This document shows positions 23,320 through 35,071 of a stretch of 64,000 nt of DNA, in pieces. Within the stretch, counting starts at the first letter, position 1; the number at the start of each line of letters is the position of its first letter. The notes below the pieces were generated by a model, which saw only the letters and a list, made by a program, of their open reading frames with translations, searched no databases and had not been told where the DNA came from. Both the position numbers and the translations under genes were made by a program. Source of the stretch: Polytrichum commune (Eukaryota; Streptophyta; Polytrichopsida; Polytrichales; Polytrichaceae); contig OX485806.1 in the NCBI GenBank assembly GCA_950295325.1, forward strand, positions 54,307,169-54,371,168. Reading direction: 5' to 3'.

Positions 23320-23825
23320 AGAAGGGAGTTTTAGAAATTTAGAAATAAACGCCTTGGTGTTGAGGCATCTATTTCCATATTTTTGGAAATCCTCAATATC
23401 ACAGAGACAAATCTGAAGGCAAGTTCTAGGAATTTGGAGATAGGCGTGTCAACACTAAGGTGGCCATTTCCAAATTCCTTGAACTCCCCTTCACATGTGT
23501 ATGTGGAATTGTTTGACAAGGTATAGATTACATTTTCACAAAAACCTTAGAGGAAAAAGAAATATTAAAATGATGGGGTGAATTGGAAAAAATTATGCTA
23601 GGAGGGAGTGTTATCTTTTTTCTCCAACCACCTCAAAGGCTTCCACACACACATGTGAAAAAGGGTTATAAAAAAAACATCTTTGTGCCAATGCACCTAT
23701 CTTCCAAATTCCTAGAACTCCCATTCGCCTTTCTCTTTGCAATATTGAGGACCTGCATAAATTTGGAAATAGACACCTCAGCATGGAGATGCCTGTTTCT
23801 AGATTCCTAGGATTTTTTGATTTGT
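23320..23825. repeat. Cluster of imperfect hairpins built on one motif
   Basis: A word of the type GGGAGTTCTAGGAATTTGGA, followed by AATAG and GCG/CACC, recurs in both orientations (forward near 23323, 23421 and 23755; inverted near 23466, 23698 and 23795). Neighbouring copies form imperfect hairpins. The best is 23433-23483, with arms AGGAATTTGGAGATAGGC and the inverse of AGGAATTTGGAAATGGCC. No coding function is seen. Confidence 0.55.
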
Positions 23826-23999
23826 CCCAAATTGTTTTGTGGGTTTAGATACAAAGTTTTCTCACCCGTTTCTAGGCATTTGTTTTCTCATGTATATGCT
23901 AGGAATGAGGGATTCTATTTGGTTGTTGGTTTCAATTTTGAGTTGAGATTGTTCACATGCATGATGGTGTTGACTTGCCCCATATTTTGATTGAATGCA

Positions 24000-24545
24000 A
24001 TATATAGTCAACTCTATAGCAAACAATGGTAATTTTCCAAAAGAGTTGCATGATGTTGACGATAACATTCAAGAAATAAAAAATTTGCACAACACAAATT
24101 TTAAGTCAATGTTTTTTGACAATGTTACCTACAAAGAAATTCCACATGCATGTTCCATTGTGTTGTATGATTCCTTTCTTTGTAGTGAAACCAAATCTAG
24201 AGGTGGATGTGCGCTTGTTAGAAAATAGGTTTAAGAATGGGTATAGGGATGGTGACATGGTCTTGTACATGTCTCTCGAGGACAAAGTTGGTGAATCACA
24301 AAACATTACCACTGATATTATTCAAGCATGGGATTTGCATTGGGGCAATGCAAATGATGTTTTTGAATCATTTATTTTCCCTCAATCTGGATTTTGTCAT
24401 ATTAAAAAATAAAATGCTATATGTATCGGAAAGTAATCGTAGACTAACAACTTGGTGTCACCACATCCAAAATTTCCATATCAGTTGATTTTATGTGTTT
24501 GGACCCTAGTAGAGTTGTTGGCGTTCTACTCAATGCAACATCAAC
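24000..24545 (+). pseudogene. ParB-like domain fragment, second family member
   Basis: The translated piece at 24190-24410 has 'EVDVRLLENRFKNGYRDGD', followed by a Trp-rich 'AWDLHWGNANDVFES'. It parallels 'EVDVAWLQNEFVMGYRAMY' and 'SWSSLWQDANEEFDS' of the gene at 11.6-12.0 kb. After a frame break it continues near 24416 as 'MLYVSESNRRLTTW', keeping the N-R-x-L-T-x-W residues of the GNHR-like box that is partly deleted in the first copy. It then decays with several stops. No methyltransferase part was found downstream. It is a divergent, truncated relic of the same family. Confidence 0.5.
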
Positions 24546-24971
24546 CGGTAATTCCAATGCCCATATTTTCTTTGTTTTCTTGTGTTTGATACGTTAAAAT
24601 TTTCTTCATTGTTGTTGGTAGATTTTCATTAGTATTATTGAAAAATGTTTGGTCAACATGTGACCATACAATTTTGTTGAGTATGTAGAAATCATATTTT
24701 CCAAGTTCTTCCATCATAATATCTTCTTAATGTTCATTCTTTCTTTATGTTTTCATATTTAATTGGTTATTTCTCAAATTCGACCTCTTCAATTGTAACT
24801 TGAGGTTAGTTCTCCCCATTCATCAAGACACATATTCTAGTTACATGCCTTCCATATACCTTTGGCAAATCTTATCAGATTATGCTTTTGGCATACTTAA
24901 ATCTACCACTATTGAGATTTTAACACATTACATTAAATATCCTCAATTTTCAAACACATCGTATCAAATTG

Positions 24972-25160
24972 TGGCGTTTTTGGGCTACCCCCCTCCAAAG
25001 GAGCCTAAAAATACCACACAATTCCTTCGTTAAGGGTGGCATGCACTTACATGTGCCCAAGCCAAACCTGAACGGCAGGTGTATGAGGTGATTACTTACA
25101 TTTTGGAGGGGGGTTAAAATTGTGGTTGTAAATCTCCGAATTTTTTTGTATTTATTATTG
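24972..25160 (+). repeat. Direct repeat, copy 1
   Basis: About 165-190 bp beginning GTGGCGTTTTTGGGC and containing 'CACACAATTCCTTCG' and 'ACTTACATTTTGGAGGGG'. It matches 25689-25880 in the same orientation with moderate divergence. The pair could be the ends of a small LTR-type (TRIM-like) element with about 0.53 kb between them. I found no clear TG...CA ends or target duplication. Confidence 0.6.
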
Positions 25161-25688
25161 TGGCTTTAAAACCCATTAATCATTTTTATACTTAATTCTA
25201 ATTTAGAGCTATGATCTAGTCTAAGTGCAAACACACTAGCCTTGGAACCAGGGCAATCCTAACTTATGAATTAAGATGGCTCTAGTCACACCAACCGGTG
25301 TGATTCATACCAACCCTAGTTCCATGGACAAAATAGGTACAGTTTGATCAACAGTTCAGTTTCTTCCTACTTCTTTATATAATTGTGTTTAGATTTCCTA
25401 AGTAGGGGGACTTGGGTTGAGTCCACCATTTACACAATTTTAAGACCTTTTGGAGGTCTTATTGTTGCTCACAGTGGTACCTTTGTCATATATCTAGGAC
25501 ATCTTGCATCAAAATCAAAAGCTAAAGATATAGTTGGGACAACTAAAGGTGGAACATGAGGTGTCCTTTTTTTTTTTGCCCTTCCGTCTTCTTCGCATCT
25601 AGTGCAGCCTGCTTTGCAAAGTCTTTGCCAACCTTTTTGTTGCGCTTCTCAACCTACTTTTTGGCATTCTATGGGTTTGTAGATAGCT

Positions 25689-25880
25689 GTGGCGTTTTTG
25701 GGCCACCCCCTTCCAAGGAAGCCTAAAAATATCACACAAGCCCTTCGGTGAAGGTAGCCTCCATTTGCAGGTGCCCAATCCGAACTCGGACAATAGGTGT
25801 ATAACATGACTACTTAGATTTTTAGAGGGGGATTAAATATGCATTGTAGTACCTCCGGAGGTTGGACCTTAGTTTTTTAT
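25689..25880 (+). repeat. Direct repeat, copy 2
   Basis: Second copy of the repeat at 24972, starting GTGGCGTTTTTGGGCC, with the same order of blocks and the shared tail TTATTATTGTGGCT. Several substitutions and small indels separate the copies, so the duplication is not recent. Confidence 0.6.
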
Positions 25881-26365
25881 TATTGTGGCTCCTAGCATCC
25901 TAACTAAAAGTGATCCCGCGGAGTGGTGGACCACTCTAGGGGTTCACAATAGTTTTGATTTTAAAGCGCACACAAATATCTTATCCACCTTTTTCTGTCC
26001 TATCTATTGATTTGTACTCGCAATAGAATCTATTAGAGAACCATGTAAATCCATCAGAACAGTCCCAAAAAAATCTGATATTGTAGGAAACCCTAAAACC
26101 CTTAATCATATTCATCAAAATGAGAATTCCAAGTTACTTAATTGACAAGACATGGTGCAATTTACTTAATCTTTTGTAGCAAGCTACCTTCTTTTGTGTT
26201 ATTCACATGACTTTTCTTGTGCCCTAAATTAGAAACCTCATTGAATACGCACGGGTAATCTTCCATACTCTGCTTACCAACAAAAAATTCATGGAGGCTA
26301 TCTCAAGGAATGATGGCCTTGCATGTATTTGTACTTTTGCCCCGTCCCTAGTTGGTTTTCTCCTC

Positions 26366-26644
26366 CTAATAAACGTTAATCTTGTCAAAGGGCTCGGGGG
26401 GTGGTATCTGCAAATTTGCCCACAAATCTTTGAGAGTGACATCCCACACCTTGAACCTTTCTTGCACATCGGATTTCAAGCTCATATTGTTGTGATTTTG
26501 GGCGGATGTACCTGCATGAACCTTCAGATTGAAAACCGGCGCCTTTCCATCCTTTAAATCCTCCAGCGCTTCTTCTACGACAAAATGAAAACCTTCCTTG
26601 AAGGGGACATGTTCAACTCCCATGTCTACAACGTCAACCTCCAT
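26366..26644 (-). CDS. Hypothetical 92-residue ORF
   Basis: A reverse-strand frame with ATG at 26644 and low stop density. It contains an acidic stretch 'VVEEALEDLKDGKAPVF' and a Trp/Pro-rich end 'LWANLQIPPPEPFDKINVY'. I do not recognise it. The amino-acid composition is protein-like rather than repeat-like, and the first 50 residues are acidic. No splice partners, neighbours or regulatory signals were identified, so it may be an exon remnant of a transposon or lineage-specific gene. Confidence 0.25.
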   Translation of the reverse strand: MEVDVVDMGVEHVPFKEGFHFVVEEALEDLKDGKAPVFNLKVHAGTSAQNHNNMSLKSDVQERFKVWDVTLKDLWANLQIPPPEPFDKINVY

Positions 26645-26699
26645 GGTGAGTGAAGTTGCAAATCTTCCAAACCCTAAACCAACACCATGGTTCCCAAGA

Positions 26700-29600
26700 T
26701 AGGTGTTTTGCGGCTCCGGAGCTCACCTACAACACATGGGAGGAAGAATGATAGAGAGAGGGCTTGAGGTGGCGGGATGGGGTTGGACGGACGGACAACG
26801 GCGGAGGGCTAGATGGATGGACGGACAACCAAGTTGGGTAAGGAGGATGGGAGCAGGTTGCCCGGACATCAACACTGCCCTTGGGAGGTGTCTTACAAAT
26901 GCTTGTAACACTAAAATATAGATCATGTGGAATTTGAGCTCGCTCCCTCCAAAATAATTTTGTTGGATGATGTCAATAGTCAGAGAGGGCATAGTTTTGC
27001 CAAACAAACATGCATGGTTGAGACTTACTTTAAGATATGAAGAAGTGACCTTTTGATTATAGCGTTTCTTAAATTTTGCATGATAGAATTTATATTGAAT
27101 GCCAAACATGATGGTGCGACCACCCTAAAGTAGAGGGGACGCTTCAGACTGTGCGTGCTCGGGGTGATCACATTTCCTTACGTTTTGTAACCACGTGCAA
27201 TAATGGGATATTTAATGGGAGGATATTCGTGCACCTTTCAAGATTTTTCCCCTCCCTATTTTGTGTATAAAAAGTTATTTCTGACACCCTATATTTATTT
27301 GTAATTGCTTAAAGAGGTTAATTTTTGGCATATTTTTTTTATAAATCGAACTAGTATGTGAGCCCAATATGGTGCCCACATGTGTTCTTAACACCAAAGA
27401 ACTATAGAAAACCTTAGTGTTGTGCTTACTTGTGTTGTCAAAGTGATAACAAACGCAAAGCATTAGAATTTGGACGTGATTTTAAGTTGTTGGATTTAGT
27501 TGAGTTAAGTGTAGGATCGAGGCATTCAAATTGAAAAGATAAAGAAATAACAAGTGATTAGTTAGTTAAGTTTTAGTTAGCATTTGAGCTTGAGTGATTC
27601 TGACTTGAATTATGGTTGGTTGTGAGTTGAGATATGGGTTGTTTTAGGCTTAGGAATTGTTTATTTTAGGGTGTGTTCACGGCCAGTGTGGGTTGCCTCC
27701 GTCTGGAGATGAAAGAGGGCTCCTGACCTCACCGGGAACCTAGAGATTTCTGGGAGGAGGAGAGGTGGCACCGGAGGGGTATGGGCAAGGGGGCTCTGGT
27801 TTTGACAGAAGGGGGCACTTTGGATATGGCAAAAAAGGGAGCCTGTCGGGCGGCGAAGCTCTGCAAGGATTTTTGGGCATGGGTGTAGCTCGAATGGACC
27901 TTGGGTTTCTGATTCGGAGTCAGCTCCTGGCAGCTGAATGAGCCGCAGTCACAAGCAGGAATTATATGGCCAGTGACACAGACGGCCATTGAACTGGTTG
28001 CGGTGGTAGAAGAAGTAACCATGCTGGCCGAGGCCGCTTGGATTGCACATAGGGAGCACATAAAGGGGAAGCTGCAAAGATGTGCGAACTGGAAGTGGTT
28101 GCTCGCCCAATGAGGGAAGGACGTTGAGCGTTAGGGGCCTGAAGAGGGAGAGGCATTTGGACAACGACATGCCAAATCCAAAGGTGAATCCTGGCTAGAA
28201 CCTGGCAGCATTGCGGTGCTACTGAACGCTTTGTCCGTTGAACACTGAGGTTGCAAGGATCACGGCTGGTTCCACTGCCATTTAGGGGAGAGTCAGGGAA
28301 TGCGGGAGGATTGGAGGTGGCGGTGTGATGGAAGCATCTGAATGCCGACCGGCGAGAGCATCATGAGCATCAAAAGGCCATGTTGGGCGTTCAGGAGGAA
28401 TGTTGGTTTTTTTTAATGCGGTGTTGAGAATTCCAGAGCATGAATGCGGAAGGGACTTACAATCGTGCTGGTCAGACTAGCACGGTGTCACCGAGGAAGC
28501 CTGAGGAAGAGGCAGCATATAATTGAGTTTGGGTGGCTGAAGGAAGACGACTGAGGCATCTGAAGTGGGAGAGCTTTCAGGGCGCAGGGCAATGAGGATT
28601 GAGCAATTGAATGAGGCGACTACTCTGGAACTGGCTGGGAACCTGGTTGGTTACTACTGCTGCAATTAGATAGCCAGGGAGTGAAGCTTCTAGGTCGGTA
28701 GATTGAGGCACCCAGTGGCAACCAAACAGTTGGGGCTGCATGACGTTTCTTACACACGACGACCAGTATGGAGGCTTAACAAAAAGACTATTTCAGTTGA
28801 CAATGCAGACTAGCATTGCGGGAGAGTGGTGAGATGGCTTGGAGTATGCAAGTGATTAATCAATGCCCCTACTAATGGATTAGTAATACTAGGTGAAGTA
28901 GCGCTTATTAGGACTTTGACATTGAGTAGTGAATTAATTAGTTAGCTTGAAGTAGGGAGGGAATGATCCTCACCCAGTATGTGACTTGGTGTTGGCATTG
29001 ACCCAAAGATCTGGATAGTCTATTGTGGTAGGGTTTAGGATTCTGGTAGTGGTGTGGTGGAGATTTGACAATTGATTTCCTTGCACTGATCACAAGGGCA
29101 GAAAGTATTTCTCAATAATGAGGCCATGTGATGTTTAAATAAAGGTTGTGTGTTCAATGTTAAAGTTGGAAAGCATTCAGAGTTGGACTTCAAGGCCAAG
29201 GAAATTAAGTGAGTGCATGTGAGCCATAGGCTCTCACCCGGATTACGACGCACAAGGGTGGGAGTTTAAGGTTGCCATAGTACCAGATAGTAAACATAAT
29301 ACTATAGCATTGCAAAACTGACTATGTGAGCAAAAACCTTTCCATACCATTTAAATTGTCATTCGTTTGGTTTCAATTAGTATTACCAATCTTAAATCAT
29401 TCAAAGTATCATTCAAAACACAACCAATAGCCTTTGGATACTAGTTAAAAGGTTACCAATAAACATGGACATAACAAAATATACAAGCTGAAATAATAAA
29501 ATTGTATAAACGGATAGAACAAAACAAGAAATATAATCAGTTGTGACAAGACATGAAATTTTGCATAACTACCTACTCCAAAACAAGGTTTCATTGAAAT

Positions 29601-30664
29601 ACAAAAATGCTAAATACAAAAAATTAAAAACATTTATTTTAATGAGTGTATACACCTTCATCTTATTCATTCCCATGCCAAACTATAACCATGAATTCAC
29701 ACCTTACAAGACCATGCCCCAAACCCCAAAAATAACTCGTGTAATAAAACCAACAAAGAAAAGACGAACCATAAAAGCTAAATCCTAAACCAAATACATG
29801 CAAAGAACATTGCAAATGAAATGGCCACTCTGTTCCATCAATTTGCATGAAAGAAATCCTAGAAAATGCTTAGAAAAAACACGAGTTTGACGATCGAAGA
29901 TCGAGGTTGTGACAAAACCAAAACCAATCGCAGGAAGCGGTTGAGGGTGATGGTGGAGGTTCTCAGGTTCTAAGCATCCAACGAGGTTCCCACATGTTCA
30001 ACGCCATTGCAAATCCCAACGGCCATTGAAAAGTGCCAGCACAATCCTTCCTCCCAAAAAATCCCATGTTATTTTCCTTCATGCTAACGTGTTTGATTCA
30101 AATTTGGACCAAAACTACACACTTCCTCATCCAAGTAGCCAAACTCATAATTATTTTATTGATCCTACTACACACTTTTAGGGGGATCCTATGTCTATGA
30201 CCTTATTTTTTTCTATTGATTATTAAAATGAACAAATTATCCATGATCCTATTTTATATATAATCATATAGGGGACATAAATCCAATGTTGTGGTAGATC
30301 TTACGCAATTATAAAATGTACCCTAAAAATTTAAATTGACCTTATCTTTTAATCTCACGTGGTTTTCAAAAATTCCGATAATCACCTTCCTAAGTGTGCA
30401 TGTTTAAATGCTAATTTGGCAAAACTCAGCCATTTGTGGGTGTTTTTATTGAGGATGAGTTGGATGGGTTCTCAAATCACGGAGAATAACTCGATCTTCA
30501 TGTCTTTCAAATGGGAACAAAGTAACCACATACTTGGTGATTGGAAAATTTGAAGTTGCGATCAAAATAGATGATGAGTTGGTATTTGGGGGTAAAACAA
30601 GTAGTGGCATCAATGTGTTGGTGGCACGGCAGGTGAGTGATGTGGAGAAATTGGTAATCGGCAC
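26700..30664. other. No recognised gene
   Basis: Mixed AT-rich and moderately GC-rich (27.7-29.2 kb) sequence. The GC-richer block has short frames on both strands but no recognisable domain. It may be decayed retrotransposon internal sequence. 26760-26835 has short GGACGGACAAC/GGATGGACGGAC repeats. Confidence 0.35.
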
Positions 30665-31606
30665 TGTCACTATCCTTGCTAGCCCCTTTAACATTCTTGC
30701 CAATTTTCATTTTTAGCAAAGGTTACGAGCGCTAACCCTTCGCATTCCGCCATGCTAACGGTTAGCTCCTCCTTCCCCAGACCTTATAGTTCATAGGAGG
30801 GGAGCCAACCCTCCTACTTTCTTTTCGGGACTCAACCCTTAATCGGTAACCAATTCTTAGATGTGAAGTTCATGGAAATTCAATCTTATGTTGATCATCG
30901 CATTTCCGGAGCAACACTACAACAACCCAAAGCATATTAAGCAACTATGCCCTCACATTGGGCTAATGCCCATGGAGGCCGTGCCGTTCGGCCTTGGGTG
31001 GGTGAGGAGGCCACACCCCCTAACCCATATAAGCCTCTAGGACTCTAGGCATGGCCCCTACCCCACCGTCAAGAACCTTTTGTCTCTCTACCAGAAGTTG
31101 GGGCCAAGTAGACATTTTTCCCTAGCCGCTGGGGCTAGAAGCCCCTAGCAGCTTCAGACCATCATAACTTCTTTACATAATATCTAATGCTAACAAAATA
31201 CCAACATATCTTCATCCACGCTTCACGTAGATGCTAATGAACACCTCACTTGCCTCATTCAGATAAGTATTGAGGAAGTTATGCATGTTCAAACCTTGGA
31301 AGTCTTGGGAATCACTCCCATGCCACTGCTGTACCAGGACGTCACCCCGCTCAAAATGCCATATCTCCTAGCTCACACCTCTAAATGAGGTGTTCTTGAG
31401 CATTCTAGAATTTGCATGCCATAAGCTATGCATAGCTTATGGCTTTACCCTCATGACTCCTAATCTCCGTGGGTGAAAGGCGTTCCCAACGCCCGGGGCC
31501 CTCACCCACACTAGGATCACACGGCACCACAAGTCCCCGGTGTAACTCCGGGATCCCCTTGTGCCCATGGTGTTTTGGGGCACTCCTCATGGATAGGTAT
31601 GCGACA
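30665..31606 (-). mobile_element. Solo LTR, copy C (reverse orientation)
   Basis: This is the reverse complement of the family represented by 1458-2430. It reads TGTCAC... at the left end and ...GCGACA at the right. Distinctive shared blocks include the 'AGCGCTCGTAACC' region near its 3' end and the 'CATGAGGAGTGCC' region near its 5' end. The 5-bp flanks, GGCAC and AACAC, match in 3 of 5 positions, so the target duplication is decayed or absent. It has no coding content. It ends only 43 bp before the duplication flanking copy B. Confidence 0.75.
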
Positions 31607-32207
31607 AACACCATCAGGATCAGAGTTGGTGTAGAGGAGTTGTTTGACACGAGGTGTCGCGCACCTCTCCATGAGGAGTGCCCGCAACACCATGGGCACA
31701 AGGGGGACCCCGGAGTGACACCCGGGACTTGTGGCGCCATTGGTGAGAAGGCCCAAGTACTCTTAGCATGGGTGAGGGCCCCGGGCGTTGAGAATGCCTC
31801 TCACCCACGGGGACTAAGAGTCATGAGGGTAAGGCCATAAGTTATGAGTAGCGTATGGCGGTGGAATTCTAGAATGCTAAGGAACACCTCAATCGGAGGT
31901 GCTAGCTAGGAGATATGGCCATTTGAGTGGGGCGCTGTCCCGGGACAACACCCTGGGACAGCAGTGACCTGGGAGTGGTGCCCGGGACTGCCAAGGTTTG
32001 AAGAGCCATAACTTCCTCAATACTTGCCCAAGTGAGGAGTCCATCGGCATCTACGCAAAGAGTAGGTGACGATAGAGTGGTCGCTTAATAGCATCAGACA
32101 TCATATGTAGAAGTTATGGTCGTCTGAAGCCGTTGGGGGGGGTTCTAGCCCCAGCGGCTAAGGGAAAATGTCCACTTGGCCCCAACCCTTGTAGAGAGAC
32201 AAAAGGA

Positions 32208-33038
32208 GGGGAAGGCTAAATCCCCTGCAATAACGCACAGCTGGCTCACGTGTGGCCACCGTGGCACGTGGGCCCCGCGCCGGTGCCTAGCCCATTTGAC
32301 CCCCCAGGGTTTAGGGTACGGTCGTACCTTGCTAACGCCCGAGACACTGCACAGTGTCCCGAACTTGAGTCGCCGGAACACTGCAATGCCGGAACACTAG
32401 CCCCATCCATCGCCATGCCATCCCCTCATGCCCACGCCATGGCTGTGGGGCTCACCAATACGTCATCTCCCGTCAACCCAAAGTCTCGGAATGCGCGTTA
32501 GGAGACTAGAGTGAAGGAGGAGCAGTCCTTTTAACCCATATTGTTTGGGGGACAGCTCAAGGGTAAGCTTATAAGGAGAAGTGGCCAGCACCTCGTTCGA
32601 GAACAAGATGCTGACTTGGAACTGGTTACTTGCTACTTGTTGCTAAGACTATGGCCCCCTCTGATGAGAGAGGTTACTTGGAACTGGTGACTGGTTATTG
32701 GCTCTTGAGACTATGGCCGGATACTGAGACTATGGTCCTAGGGATTAGACTCTTCGCTTAGGCCAGTTCGCTTAGCTCGGTCACTCAGTTCCCGTTACTT
32801 TGCCATTGCTTTTGCATGTAATCCCAAAAGTCCAAAAGTCTTTTTCTTCAGGGTGTTTTTTGCTCAACTCGTCTAGCTTATCTTTTGCCCAAGTTGTTGA
32901 TTCAAAGCCACTAGGTGAAGTCGTATCATACATCATGAGACCCAACTCTTGAAGAACCATTGCACGTCGTACAATGTCTTTGATCTTTTAACAAGAGTGT
33001 TTTTGCCATGCACGACGACCATGCCACAAGCAAAGGAA
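32208..33038 (+). repeat. Left 831-bp terminal inverted repeat of the MULE
   Basis: The outer ~600 bp is GC-rich and non-coding. The inner ~220 bp (about 32820-33038) encodes on the reverse strand the transposase segment around the Cys-x2-His box. Conceptual translations over about 250 bp are identical to the right arm. The one difference I noticed is CACGACG versus CATGACG near the inner end. Confidence 0.9.
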
Positions 33039-33218
33039 TATTGGAGTTCCAAGTTACGTCTCTCTGAAACATGCGAAAGATCAACCATGTCAATGTGAAC
33101 ACTTTTTTTGAGTAACGGCTTTCACAATGATATAAAATGACATTTAACAATGAATATGAGATAAATGGGTGGAATATATGTCAGGAATTGTTTGACTAAT
33201 TCAAACATTCGTGGGAAT

Positions 33219-33385
33219 GTAACACTGATTTTATAACACTGAAGTTGTAACACCGAACTTCTAACACTGAAGTTGAAACACTGATCTTGTAACACAAAAG
33301 TTGTAAAACTGAACTTCTTACACTGAGGTTGTAACACTGAATATGTAACACTAAAGTTGTAACACTGCAATCCTAAACACTGAAG
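33219..33385. repeat. Short tandem repeat, ~16-bp unit
   Basis: About ten imperfect copies of GTAACACTGAAGTTGT and variants lie inside the MULE core next to its left arm. Reverse-strand translation gives a Phe/Ser/Val/Gln repeat that is not a gene. Confidence 0.85.
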
Positions 33386-33741
33386 TTTGTGTACGTATTA
33401 GCTATAGAATTACTATGGTTATCCGAGTAGCAAGAAACTATGAACAAAACTATAACTGATGTAATAACCCATTCGCAATTTCAAAATACAACAGAGTTGA
33501 TACTTACACATGCATGGCTGCCTATTTGAGAAAAACATATAACTACAAATATGATGATGGCTTTCTTGGTAGGAAATTGCATAAAAATCTTATATGAAGA
33601 GTAGGACATTGGATGTCAACAATGTATTCCGTGACACTAGAATCCTCAGAGTCCACATTTTTTCCTAAAGTTCCAACGGGGGTAGTGTCACGCGAGCAAA
33701 CACTGATATGATGTCAGTGCTTGAATTAACAGCCAAACATT

Positions 33742-34974
33742 CTAAGATGTCTCGCCACAGTTTTTCCCTTTCGCATAAGGTAGGTTCCAGTAACCTACCA
33801 CCCACATGTGAGCCTTACTTTGCCATTGTTTTTGTATGTAATTCCAAAAGTCTTTTTCTTCAGGGTATTTTTTGCTCAACTCGTCTAGCTTATCTTTTGC
33901 CCAAGTTGTTGATTCAAAGCCACTAGGTGATGTCTTATCATATATCATGAGACCCAACTCTTGAAGGACCATTGCACGTCGTACAATGTCTTTGATATTG
34001 TAACAAGAGTATTTTTGCCATGCACGACGAACATGCCACAAGCAAAGGAAAATTGGAGTTCTAGGCCACGTCTCTCTGAAACATGCCAAAGATCAACCAT
34101 GTCAATGCGAATACATTTTTTGAGTAACGGCTTTCACAATGACATAAAATGGCATTAAACTACGAATATGAGATAAATGGGTGGAATATATGTCTGGAAG
34201 TGATTGACTAACTTATAGATGGAGTTAGAGTAACATACGTTAGTGCATTGATCTTCCCCTGCGCACAGTCCACAATGAATGCAGACGGTTTCCACTCTGG
34301 GCAAACTGTTTTCATACGTTGTTTCAATGATGCCATCCAGGGAGTGAGGTCTGCCTCCACGCATCGTGAGGTGAGAATCCAGGCCACCGGAATTCCTTGA
34401 TAACGAAACTGAATCAGTCTCAAATTAGTCTTAGTATAGTGGAAGATTTTATCCGGATTCTTCTGGACCCACATGCGGACACTTTGAGCGTCGTTAGAGT
34501 GCAATATATATGTTTCCCTTGCTAGCTTACGGGCAATGTTACGAATGTCTTTTGGGGTGATAAGTAAATCCCGTGTTATTTCTTTACCATCTGCCTCCCA
34601 CTTCCGTAGAAATTTAAGGTGTTTCTTCATAATCTGGTGGACAGTGTAACCCTCGTGCAAGCATCCGCCAATGAATTCCTTCACAATTGGGGACAAATGG
34701 GCTGAGAAGGCACCACGGTCACCGAACTTCATTCCACCATGAACCACCAATCCATCCTTGTTGACATGTTTGAACTCAAAGATACAAATCTCTGAAATGT
34801 GAGGCGCATGCAACAGGCTCTTGATCGTAAAACGTGTTGTGCACCCCCGTTTAATAGACAATCCCCACTTCTTCTGCGAGTCTCTTTCTTTGGTGGAAGA
34901 GGGACCTCTGTATTCTTGACGTGTGCATTACATTCATCATGTATTGCTCCTTCCGTCTTCTCATCTTCAAGCAT
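33742..34974 (-). pseudogene. MULE transposase (FAR1/MULE type), defective
   Basis: Frames on the reverse strand: 34974-34729 (N-terminal), 34861-34208 and 34089-33742. The 34861-34208 piece contains a conserved N-terminal block ('VVHGGMKFGDRGAFSAHLSP'), 'GIPVAWILTSR' and 'WKPSAFIVDCAQG', which holds the second catalytic Asp. The last piece has 'FLCLWHVRRAW', the Cys-x2-His motif, then a helical C-terminal part. A plausible intron (donor GTATGT near 34232) separates them. The segment between 'HYTKTN' and 'GIPVAW' is too short to hold the usual first catalytic Asp block, so a deletion is likely. The N-terminal pieces are in different frames. It is not active as read, so movement would need another source of transposase. 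Confidence 0.75.
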
Positions 34975-35071
34975 TGGATTATTGTCGTTTGAGACAAATG
35001 CCCCTGTGACCTCCGACGCAACGTCACGGTGCCTAAAAGTTTCGTTATCAAGGAATTTCGGTGGCCTGGAT

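Noticed and set aside
32145-32501. Protein-coding genes on GC-rich MULE arms
   Set aside because: The ORFs are duplicated mirror images within the 831-bp inverted repeats and show no protein family features.
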